Shown here: one piece after another, positions 1-10,805 of the stretch
How positions within the stretch are numbered: the first letter of the stretch is position 1
How the letters are laid out: every line of letters starts with the position of its first letter
Assembly (NCBI GenBank): GCA_013396525.1
Contig: VWYX01000795.1
Coordinates: 327,332-391,331 of the forward strand
Length of the DNA stretch: 64,000 bases
DNA from: Chaetorhynchus papuensis
Taxonomy: Eukaryota; Chordata; Aves; Passeriformes; Rhipiduridae
Reading direction: 5' to 3'
The notes under the pieces: model-generated
The model's input: the letters and a program-made list of their open reading frames with translations, nothing else
What the model was told of the DNA's origin: nothing
Database searches by the model: none
Translations under genes and position numbers: made by a program

Positions 1-689
1 TTTACCTGTAGTTTTGTGTTAGAGAATACTATCTGAATGTTAAGTCTGGTGATAAATGGCTTTCCCAATAAAAACGATTTTTGAAACTCCATATTTGGTT
101 GGAGTTCAGGGTTCATATGCTGGTATTGCACATTGTGCAGACTTCAGGTTGTGAGTAGATGGTCAAAGCTGTTTCCATCCATACGGTATGGATATAATTG
201 CAATACCGATTTCTCTCTCTGCTGAAATTGTGCACAGAGACAGTTGAGAAAATAAGTTGCTTTTTCCATGTTTGTCTTCAAATGTACCTGTAATAGATGT
301 AGCTCTTAAGCTGACATGAAAACTGGGTGATTGCAAGGCTGCACTGTATAGCTACTCTTGGTTCCTCCTCATAGCATCAAGGCTCTGCTGTATTTAACAC
401 ATGATGAAGAAAGAAGGCAACTGCTGACTAAAGCAGTGCAGTGTTAAAGAGTAAGAAAAGAACAGTATTTGTGTGTTTAGAAGGCAACACTAGGAGATCG
501 TTTGTTTTCACATTGTGCATAATATAGTCTACAATCCTTACTTGAATTCCTTTGTAATCTAGAACATATCTTTGGGAAAGTGTTGAGTTTTGTTTTGGTT
601 TGTTAGTTTATTTTGACTAGTGCCATTGCTTGATTGTTTCCTTGTTTTGAGTCTGTAGCTTTTCTATTGTATTTGGTTTACAAGGCAAG
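1..689. other. Intron 2 sequence, no gene seen
   Basis: AT-rich single-copy-looking DNA with no reading frame of note. A run of ten G lies at about 695-705, at the edge of the LTR that follows. I read this as part of the large second intron of RPS6KA3, because exon 3 is the first recognisable exon and lies downstream. Confidence 0.6.
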
Positions 690-1670
690 ATTTGGGGGGG
701 GGGGGTGTGCATGGAGTGGGGGGTTGACCTCTGTGAGAAGAGTTCAGGGGGTTTGCACCACCGTGTAGGACAGAGCCAGATTCAACAAGCTCCAAAATGG
801 GCCCAGCACTGGCCAAAGCTAAGCCCAGGAACTATGTGGGTGGAGATATGTGATAGCATCTTTTAGGTAAAAAATGCTGTGTTGCATCTATGAGGGTAAG
901 GAGTAAAAAAGTGTGAGAGAACCAGCCCTGCAAGACACTGGGATGAGCGAAGAAGGAGGGACAGGAGGTGCTTTGTGTGCCAGAGCAGAGACTCCCCTGC
1001 AGCCCTGGAGAAGACCACAGTGAGGCAGGCTGTCCCCTGCAGCCTGTTGGAGGATTACAGTGAGATGATCTCCACCCTGCAAGCTGTGGAGGCCTCCACA
1101 CTGAAGTGGGTAGATGTGCCCTGAAGGGAGCTTCAGCCTGAGGAGACCCCATTCTGAAGAAGGCTGGTGGCAGGAACTGCAGCCCATGGAGAGAAGCCCA
1201 CAGAGGAGCAGGTTTTCTGGCAGGAACTGTAGATTGTGGGGGACTTAGGCTGGAGCAGTCTGTTCCTGAAGAACTGGACTCTGTGGAAAGAATCTGTGCT
1301 GGAGCAGGGGAAAACTGAGGAAGAAGTAGCAGAAACAGTGTTAACAACTGACTGCAATTTCCATTCCAGCTGTGCTTCTTGAGATGGAGAAGGTAGAAGA
1401 GTAAGGAATTAAGAAGTGAAATTCAGCCTGAGAAGAAGGGGAGGGTGGAGAAAAAGGTGGTTTTAGTTTCATCTTTGTTTCTCACTGTCCTAGCAGCAGG
1501 TGAAATAAATTTTCCCTAGATTGGTACTCTTTGACCCATGGTGATAACTGGTGAGCTCTGTCCCTGTTCTTAAGGCAATGCATGAGATCTTCCGCATGTC
1601 CTGCTGAGGAGGGGGGACTGAGAGAGTTCCTGGGTGGGTGTCTGACAGCCACCTAAGGTTCATCCCTCAA
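690..1670 (+). mobile_element. Degenerate solo LTR of avian ERVL-type endogenous retrovirus
   Basis: The segment is GC- and purine-rich against an AT-rich background. It is built of repeated phrases of the kind CTGCAGCCCATGGAG and GGCAGGAACTGCAG, a pattern I recognise from abundant avian ERVL-type LTRs. A poly(A) signal AATAAA lies at 1504-1509, near the 3' end as expected for a plus-strand LTR. The 3' end reads CAGCCACCTAAGGTTCATCC, close to the usual terminal sequence of this LTR family. No internal gag or pol region is adjacent, so it appears to be a solo LTR left by recombination. Frames on the minus strand here are by-products of the repeat. The family assignment is from memory and the ends are approximate to about 20 bases. 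Confidence 0.7.
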
Positions 1671-4600
1671 AACTATCAAACTTCTCTTTCAATATTTGAT
1701 AACTATAGGATTATTTACAAATGTTTCCCTGTGCTTCCTTTGGAAATTTCCTAACTGATGCTTTTTTGGTGAGCAACTGATTTTAATACAGTATAACCAT
1801 CAAAAAATTAAAACATTTCTCTAATATTCTTTGTCATGCTTGAGCTGCTTGGTTAAGATTGTTTTAGGTTTTTAATGTGTCAGACCAGTATTTTAGGAAT
1901 ATATTTTGCATTTATTTCTAGGCTGTGGTGAGTAAAAGTTTGCCAATTGTGGTATAAATTAATCCAGGGGTTTTTAAACAAGATGTTACTACAGCTGCTA
2001 CAGCTGGAAGCTAACCAGTGCTGTTAGTCAGATGATAAAACACTACTTGAACTGGGATGTGAGGATCTGTCAGTGCTTCATAATCTGTTTTGGTGCAAGA
2101 TACAGACAATTTTAAATTACCACTGAAACTCATTTAAGTTCTTCTGTTTAACTTTGCACTTAAATGGACTAGGGGCACTTACATAGTTGCTGACAATTTA
2201 TGAAGTTTCTCAGCTGTAACTGAGGACAGTAGAATGCCTTGGGTGTACTAGCATATCAGGTAAGAAGACAAAATACTTTGGTAGATGTGTAAAGTATGCA
2301 AGTTCAGGATGGAAAGTTGCCATACTTCTGTGGAAATAGAAGGTGAAAGCTTGAAATACTGCATCCTTTTGCTGTCTTAAGTGTTGGATAGTATGCTGAT
2401 AATGCAAACAAGATAGGAAGTTTAAAATAAATATTAAAAGTTAACACAGTTCTATGTACATAGGAGCTCTCTCTAGTATTCTGTGTACCAAAAGATAAAT
2501 TGTTTCATTACACCTGTGTTCTTTTGGTCAAAAGTAAAGTTAATTAACAGGAAAGCCTGAATTACATGTCTGTGATTCAAATTTGGTGGTTGTTTTAGGA
2601 AAAGCAGGAGCTATAAAGATACCCATTTCTAAGGAGTCCAAGATGCTGTATGGTTCAAAGTCTTGCTTTTTTTAAAAGGGAACTCATTCGGTAGTCTGGT
2701 TTTATTGCAACAAGTATGCTGATTATGTCTGACTTTATGGCTTGTCAACATTTTTTTATCTGATGTATCTCATAAATGACCTGGGACCAGCAGGAAATAA
2801 GTGTAAGAGCAGCTGGCTGAAGTTTAACCTAATGTGAAAGCTTAAGTGAACATTACTGAAAGGGGAAGCTATTTAAAGCCTTTTATTTGCTACCTTTCTC
2901 GCTCTTGTGCTGTCTACCATTGCTTTTTGTACCTCTGTGTCCATAGAGATTGAGTAAATTAACTGAGCAAATTAATTGTTTTGGGCTGTTGCAGTCATGC
3001 TGCATGCTTTATTGCTGGTTAAAGCTAACCAGAAACTGCAGCTAGTCTAGCAGGTGGCTTCCCATTTTGTGTATATGTGAAGAGCATATTGTGCTGTGTT
3101 CTTTGTTGTGTTCTGTTATCTGGATTCTATTTAGCTGATAAAACACTTAGTAGTACAACTGGTGTATTACCATTGCATTCTACTAGTTTAAGCCTAATTA
3201 TTAAACATATAAAAAATACTAGGTTCCAAGACTTTGTAAAAAGTTTTCTTTTCACTAGTACTTTGTAAGTTGCAGAAAAATTCAGTCTATTTCTTTTTGG
3301 TAACCTGCAAGGACTGAAAGTTGAGGTTTTTTCAGTACAGGCAGAAGTGGAACCTATTCAGACTCAAACCTGTGATGAACCTCTCTTCAATGCAGGTAGT
3401 GGGGTCCTGTTCCTACCCTTGATTTCTTGTATGCTTTGGTAAAACTTTAAACAAGGCCCTACTTTTAAAAAGCAGAATTAAAGCATACATAGAATTAAAA
3501 CTAAATTAAAACTAGTCATATTAAAATATGCTGTTCTGGGTGATAAAAAAATTAAATCTCGGTAGCTATTCATCCTCTTACGGAAATATATAACTAAGGT
3601 AACAATGACTAGTCAGTGGGTAGTCAAAAGGTAGAGTAAGAAATGCTTCCAAAGAGAAGTCAGTAGTTAAAAAGGTCTTTTTCATTTATTTTTTCCTGGT
3701 AGAATTTAAATAGCACATCTGTTTGGAGTGAGGAGAGATGAAAATTAAGATCACTGTCTTCCCAATCAGTACTTTTTATTAAAAGAGTTTATAAGAAAAG
3801 TGTGATCTTAAAAAAGTTTTCAGGATACATTGGAAAAATAATCTGAAGCATGTGGACAATAGTCTTTTTCTTGAAGTATTGAATATGATTGGTCAGTGCT
3901 GAGATTCTGTATTTTACATGCATATGTACCATACAATTTATACGAAATCTCTAAAGCACTGGGGGGAGGATGTCAAGATAAGGAGAGGGAAATAATTCAC
4001 CACTTACAGCCATGGGCAAGGCCCCATCACTCAAGCAGTAATTCTAAATCCAGAGTAATCTAGGGTAGTCTCATTTGTTGTGTCTTCATCTGTGAAAATA
4101 ATGCAGGATGAGAATGTTATTCAGGAAAATTCGGGGAAGAAAAGCATAACTAAACTGACAGATTTTTAGATTTTAAAACATTTCAGATAGGATTTAACTG
4201 ATTTTTAGTTTTACCTTAGTTTCTAACATTATGTGCTAGTGAGAACTCAACGTTTCACAAACTTGTTTGCCTTTTGGCAAGTCGAAGCACTGTTTCTGCT
4301 AAAACTAAACTTCTGCTGGATATTCCTGCTCAGGTGATCAGTAACAGTTTCCCTGTTTAAGAACAGTCACGTGTGTTAACATGACAATGAATACATTTCT
4401 GATGATTGTTTTGATATGTTTGTTTTACTTTTGCTGATATAACCTTCCCATTTCAGTTTTCTGTGTGTGCATTTTTGTCAGTTTTTTGCTTAAAATTCTT
4501 GGCTCTTTAGTCGAGGTTTTAAGACATGGCTATAATTTCTTAAACATTAGGGAAATGTTTGGATTCACAAGTATTCATAGTCCACCAAATTTTGGATTTC

Positions 4601-7600
4601 TCATTATTTACTGACTAATACTTAATTTTAGCTGAAACAGCTGCTTGTGTAGCTAGTTTTAACAGCTTGGGTTACAAATACGAAGCTTGTACTTGAAAGT
4701 ATTCTATAATTCTTACATTCCTTTTAGTGTGTTCTACTAAATATACTTAAAAATATGTACTCATGTAATTACTTCTATTTTACAGTCAAATAACTTGATT
4801 CTTGAACAAACAAGCTTCTCAGGCAAACCATTTACATCTGTAAAAATTAAATCCAGTTATTCCCTTCTCAGTGATTGTGCTTTATAAAAGGCAGAATACC
4901 TTTTTTTTTTTGTCTAATATAATGAAATTGGAAATTCAGTATGTTCCAAAGCACTCTACTCTGCTGCAGCTTGGATGAATTTTGTTAGCAACTTGGTGAC
5001 ATGGTGCATCTTACGTCTCTGAGAATGAACTTGCAGGTTCTCATGTAAGAAGTTACAGCATCCTTGTAAACAGTGCAGAGCATTTGGTCTGGGATATTAA
5101 CTCTTAGGTATCAAACTAATATATAAAGTAGGCAAGCCCTGGAATACTTCTTTCCCCCAAGATGCTACCAGGTGTTTAAGAAAGGTTACAGCAAAACTTT
5201 AATTGATGTGTTCTAATGGATTTTCTTAATGACGTATTTTGCATTTGCTGTCTTAGGTGCAGGGCACTTTCTGGATCTTGGTCAGAAATTTTGAAATATT
5301 TGAGAGTGTAAGCAGCGTTCGAAGTCAAGCTGCTTACTTGTTACATGGAAAGAAAACAGATGGTAGCCCTGCAAAGCCTGTAAACTAACAGATGGAAGCT
5401 GCCACACCCCCTGTTTAATAGAATATTGCTGCTTTGGCTATACAGACGTATTTATTATGAAGAAAAGTATATTATTCAGCTTATGAAAACTCAAAAAATT
5501 AGCTCTCTGTTCCTCAACTGTTGACCTTTGTCAAACAAGGGCTTTTCATTCCTTATGTGTGCTGCTTCTTTGTTTTTTGCAGATAATTGAAAGCAATCCA
5601 TACTACAGAGAGTTGCTTTTCTAGCACAGCAAAGATGTAATTTGCATTATTGTACTTCTTGAACTGAGGGTATGGGAGATTGTCAGTCCACCTAATGGAC
5701 TCCACTTTGATTAAATGTTTCAGCATTCAATAAAGCTCATGGATTCCCAAATGTTCTGTACTGCTTTGAGAGTTCCTCAGCATTTTTCAGTTCTCCTGCT
5801 CTCTGTAGTGTCTGTGAGCCCTGTTCTCTTGAGAATCTAGACAGCATTTCTCTTTATTTTTGTAAACTCAGAGCATCTAATTTGAACAATGAGGAGGGGA
5901 AGATGGGAGATGAACTCACTTTATATTTCTGTACTGGAGGAGGAGGAAATGCATTGTGCAAGTGGAGTTCTGCAGTTGACAGAACTGTGACTGACAAGCA
6001 TACCACATTCCCGTTGTTTTGGAGACAGCTGTGTCTCCTGATAAACAAGTATAATACCAATCCTTACCAAAAATTTCAAGGTAAGGGGAGCAACTTGCTG
6101 GAGCAATTTGTTCTTGTTGTCAGAGACTTCCCTGCTGGGGACTGCTGCCCTCTAACCCGTCTCCTTCGTATACAGAGGAATATTTAAAAGGGCAAACTCT
6201 CTTCTGAGAGATTCTCAAAGTGAGTAGCTTATATCTCAGTGTTTCTGGTTGGCTGCTGGTGCTCTTTGGGAACCATGAAGGCTGTGTTCTCCCAGAGCAC
6301 AAGAAATTTCTTCCACCTGCCGCAGACCCATGCCAGTTATAGGAGAGCTATTGTTGAGAAGTAACCCCACTGACCTCTGAGCACTGTGCTTTGTACTTCA
6401 CTGGGAGGTCACATAAAAGGTTTGGGAGAGCAGTAGTCAGTAATTGTACAAATGTTTCAGTTGAAATTTCTTATTCCTGTCACCCTTAGCAGATACAGCA
6501 AATACACTCTTACCTTCACAGCAAAAAGATAAGGAAATTGTTATTTACCCACTGCATCTTTTCATCTTTAAGGAACATTGTAATTAGAGCAGCTCTTACC
6601 GTTTACTCTCCATTTCTGCCTTTAGCTCTTTTTGCTACCGCAGGGTTTAATTTAGTCACTTGAAGATTCCCGGTCACTCTGCTTTTAGTGTAATTGTATC
6701 TATTCTTGACAAGGTAAAGGCAGAGAGTTTGAATGGTCTGTCATTTATTTATTAACATTTCTTTTAAGTTTTCCAAGTGCAAATAACTATATTGCTGTTA
6801 AACTGCAATTCTTGAGGGATTTCAGTTTTGAAGGGGGAAGTAGCTGCAAGTTTGGAACAATCAAAGAGAGGAAAGCTTCCAGTAATTTTTATGCTATTTA
6901 TGAAATATTTGAAATCCTTGTGTTGCAGTAAGCTCCTTGTGTTCAAGAAGCTTTGTTCATCCTGGAATTAATATTTAACAATTCTTCAACTGCTGTTATA
7001 GTAAAGACTGCGTTCTCCAAAAAGGCCGTAGCACACTGAACTGTGAAAAGCACATTGGCATTGAGGACTTCTGAGCCCTCAGTTAAGTCACAAAGTCCTC
7101 TGTTGTGTAGTAGTAGTTCCTGAAAGCCTGTGTAACTCACAATAATAAGAATAATTGAGTATATTCAGAACACAGAATTTGAAAGAATGTCCCTGCAGAT
7201 GTGACACAAATAAAGACCCAGAGGAGTACAAAAGAACACCAAAAGGGCACAGTTTTGCTTGTGGGATATGACTAAAGTCAGCTCTTTATTTCATCTCTCC
7301 ATTTTGATAAGAGGGACTTGGTTCCCACTGGGGAGATGTGTAATCCCGATTTATAGGAAAAGCTAGAAACTGATACTGTAGACAGCCAGGATGTGGGACA
7401 GAGATAGCAGCAATCTGTTCTGTCACTTAAATTATGGGCTTTGTCTTCTGAAGAGGAATTAAAATATAACAAAAAATGCAGTAATCCAGATATTTGTTAG
7501 AATCCAGTCAAGGGAAGCTGTTTGCAGGGTGAGTTTGCTTTCATGTCTTGTGCAGGCAGGACTACAGTATTTTGCTGTATGTTTCCTTTGATACGGAGTC

Positions 7601-8569
7601 ACTAAACGGAATCACCTGGATATGTTTATAGCTAAATACTTGTATATGCCTTTGACTAAAAGCTTTTGCTTGCCTTTGTTTATTTATTACATGAAAAACA
7701 GTCTTGTTCCACTAAAGGAGCATGTATGTTGGAATTCATTGTTTTAATAAGTATCAAAAATGCTAAAGATAGTGTCAATGTTCAGAAAAATATCTCCCAT
7801 TCTAAAGCTAGAGAGCTCCAATTAAAAACTTCATCTCTTACTCTTTGAAGTAATTAGATGGAATTCTAATTCCTAGGAACATTTGCAGTTTTCTGAGGCT
7901 TTTTAAACATGGAAAGAAAGCTTAGGGGTTTTTTTTACTTTAAGAAATCTTTCATTCTCTACAGAGCAATACAATATTGGTGCATAAGTCAGACATTTGA
8001 GCTGGACAATCCAATTGAAATATTTCTGCAGTCTGCCTTGGCCTAGAACATCTGTGTAGCATTTTCTGTGTGCAGAATTTCAAAGGACTAGGCACGAGAT
8101 CATTTTGGTCCTCTAACTAAACTCTAGAACATAAAAACAATCTTTAGGCATTCTCTGCATTGAAGTCTAAAACATAGTGATATGGGAGATCTTAAAATAT
8201 TTTGTAAAGTTAAAATTCATAAAAATACAATCATCACAAATAGGATTTAAAATGTGCTTCATCAGTGAAATGTTGCATAGTAGTGTGATTTCTGAAATAT
8301 ATGCTGGTCTCTTTTGTTCTTTTCTGGGAACCAGGAATCAGTAACATCTGCAAGAGCCTGTTGCTATCAGGCAATCTGCTTGAGTTTCCTGTGCTGATCT
8401 CTATAAGCATCAGCAACATGAGTACCACTGCTGCCCAGTCTTTCTTTATCATGGCTCTGTGTGTGTGTGCATGGAATCAATGTCTTTTTCTTATGCCTTT
8501 TCTTTTTTTTGACCTTTTTTTCCCCGTTCTCTCTCCCCACCCCCCAACTGTGTCTGACTTGCCTGACAG
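1671..8569. other. Intron 2 sequence, no gene seen
   Basis: About 6.9 kb of AT-rich DNA. Reading frames are short, lack recognisable motifs and have no matching splice context. No CR1 or LTR fragment was recognised. A CA/GT-type microsatellite (GTGTGTGTGTGC) occurs at about 8460. The last 60-70 bases are a strong pyrimidine tract leading into the candidate alternative exon at 8570. Confidence 0.55.
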
Positions 8570-8721
8570 GAAATTTTCTAATTGCCGGAACAGCTGGTCA
8601 CAGCAAAAACGCCAGGGTTGGTCTTCCCTGCTAGACTTCTGATCGCTCAGTCAGAAAATCCAAACATCATGGTTTCTTAGTCATGTTTAAGTTTCTGCCT
8701 CTGCGTGTTCGCTCTGTCCGG
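8570..8721 (+). CDS. RPS6KA3: Candidate alternative 5' exon of RPS6KA3 (start codon at 8683)
   Basis: An ATG at 8683 opens a 13-codon frame reading MFKFLPLRVRSVR. It ends exactly at a donor-like CGG|GTGAGC (GT at 8722). The phase is 0, which is what exon 3 (GAA at 21143) requires, so splicing would give MFKFLPLRVRSVR joined to EEGSIKE. An in-frame TAG at about 8631 lies upstream, and the -3 base of the start is a purine (G). The segment is locally CpG-enriched (GCGTGTTCGCTCTGTCCGG). An acceptor-like pyrimidine tract ending in CAG (8568-8569) could instead make 8570-8721 an internal 152-base exon carrying the new start. RSK paralogues RPS6KA1 and RPS6KA2 are known to use alternative first exons with basic N-termini. 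The coding role here is inferred, not shown. Confidence 0.5.
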
Positions 8722-10744
8722 GTGAGCTTAGTTTCTTATTTAAGAGAATAAGGGGGAAAGGGAGAAGTTTTACTTTAATTAAACTTCTAATTTTAGAGCA
8801 GTTTTGGTCTTTCACTGCTTAGGGATCAGTGTTGTTTGGAAACAAAGCATTTTGTATTTCTTTTAAAAAAATATGTCTGCGTTATGTTTGGATGTTGTAG
8901 AAGTTTCTAAGATACCTGCTGATAATTTAGCCTTATTAGGAAATTGTTACCTGCATGTAAATAATGTAAGACTTGTATTTCAGGAGAAGGTGGGGGGTGT
9001 TGAAATATGAAGTTAGCTATATGTTTTCTCACTGAGAGTCAAGTTTTTAATAAAACACTTGTATTTTTAATACTTAGTGTTTCTTTTAATAGTTACATCT
9101 TCATGTATTACTTTAAACTGTAAGATATGGCTCTGTGGGGTGATAGTTAAAGTAACTCAGGCTTACTAATATCTTAAATTTACTTCTGAAATGGTATGAA
9201 GAGTAGTTACGCCTGCATAGGAGTGCTAGGCTTATTTCAACTTTTCAATGATAATTTAGTCATAGCAAATGTTTAGTGTGTATAATTTGTCTTGTTTAAG
9301 CATTAAAAAGTTTGGTTTAAGTTGAGAAAAATTACTAATGGAGTACTGAATCATCCCAAGCACTGTTTCAGAACTATTTAACAATACGTGTAAGCATGCA
9401 ATGGGACAGAACAGTTATCATTGGAAATCAAATCAGTTTTCATGTTTATCCTCCTGCAAGTCTGTAAATACTATTCAAAAATCCAAAATACTATTAAAAA
9501 ATCCAAAACCCCATGACCTTCTTGTGTAATAACTTAACATTTTAAGTGAAGGTCTATTAACTTGTAAAAGCAATAGTAACGTAACACCTACTAGCTTGTG
9601 TACTGGTTTAAACTTTGCAATGTGTATTTAAAAATGAAATGGAATTTTCTTGCCATAAGTGAAACACCAGAACAAGACATGTATGTAAAACGATAGAACA
9701 TAGGTTGCATTGTAATCAAGAGTTTTTTAATGTAAACCTTGTAAAATAAATATTTATCAACTCAGTCCTCAATTATAGTTCTTTTCTATGGGCAACATGA
9801 AAAATATTCCTCAGAAATTTGGTCAAAAAATTACATTGTTTTATCTACTTACAGCAGCTTGATTAGGTTGTCTTTCACGTTCTGTTGTTTTTAAAATGCT
9901 AGATATTGCTGGCCAAACTAAAGATTTCAGCCCATATAGATTTCGGCATATGTTTAGGAAATTATGCTAATAAAACAGGCTTCATAGCTTTCATAGATTA
10001 GTGCTGAATATGCTCATGGATTATTCTTCTGTCTAAATCGTTTGGGGCTTTTTAACCGTTAATTATTTTTTTTAAATTGCAATGTTCTGAAATGTTAGTG
10101 CTTACAAAGTAGGAAAAAAATTTATTTCACAGTTACTGGGAAATGAAAGTCCCACCCAATGAGTATTTTTTTCCAATGCTGACAAGCACATTTCAGTTCA
10201 TGAGATAATTTTGTGCTGTTTGATCAAAAGAGAACTGCATTGCAAAACTGCTTTTGGTGACATTGAGCTTTTAAAATGCTTACAGGAATTCCTCAGTTTA
10301 CCTGCCAAACAACCTAGTGCTCACAGTTCCTTTGGGAAGGAAGGGCTGGTGTCCTCCTTCTGTCCTGTCCTTTTATATTTTCATTCTAAGGAAAGAAAGT
10401 GTTTTCAGAATTACACTCACAGCCTGGTGAACCACATTTATCCATAGGGCTTTACTTGTCCTCTGGCTTGTTTCTCTGGGACAGGATTCATTCTTCAAAC
10501 TCCTATCTTGCTTCATCTATACAACCAAAAGAATGGGAGTAGTTCTGTATCAGTAACCAGGTCTATAGTCTTCATTCTGTGAGTTGGATACATGGAACAA
10601 ATACAGACATAGGCATCCTCCTAGATCTCCAAATGGTTGCAGTAAAAAGCCAGAAAGTTAAAAGAATAGAGAGTAAGGAATAAATACATTTTTTCTTTAT
10701 TATGCCTGCAAATTGTTTTTCTTTGAGAGACTTAACAATTTAAG

Positions 10745-10747
<3 letters not shown>
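8722..10747. other. Intron 2 sequence, no gene seen
   Basis: AT-rich DNA without recognised genes or transposons. It contains a short imperfect direct repeat of a 20-base unit at 9468-9507, two adjacent copies of ATACTATTCAAAAATCCAAA with one mismatch. Confidence 0.55.
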
Positions 10748-10775
<28 letters not shown>

Positions 10776-10805
10776 GNNNNNNNNNNNNAAAAAAAAAAAA
10801 AAAAA
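10748..10805. repeat. Poly(A) tract containing a 12-base assembly gap
   Basis: A run of 27 A and one G is followed by 12 N (10777-10788) and then 17 more A. The true length of this homopolymer is unresolved. It could be the tail of an old retroposed copy, but no body is recognisable on either side. Confidence 0.9.

Noticed and set aside
832..1347. 171-codon minus-strand frame
   Set aside because: It is antisense to the ERVL-type LTR and arises from that repeat's purine-rich phrases.
3340..3420. Possible exon 2 of RPS6KA3 (GATGAACC near 3374)
   Set aside because: The surrounding codons do not match the expected DEPMGEEE-type sequence and the splice sites do not fit; exon 2 was not found in the window.
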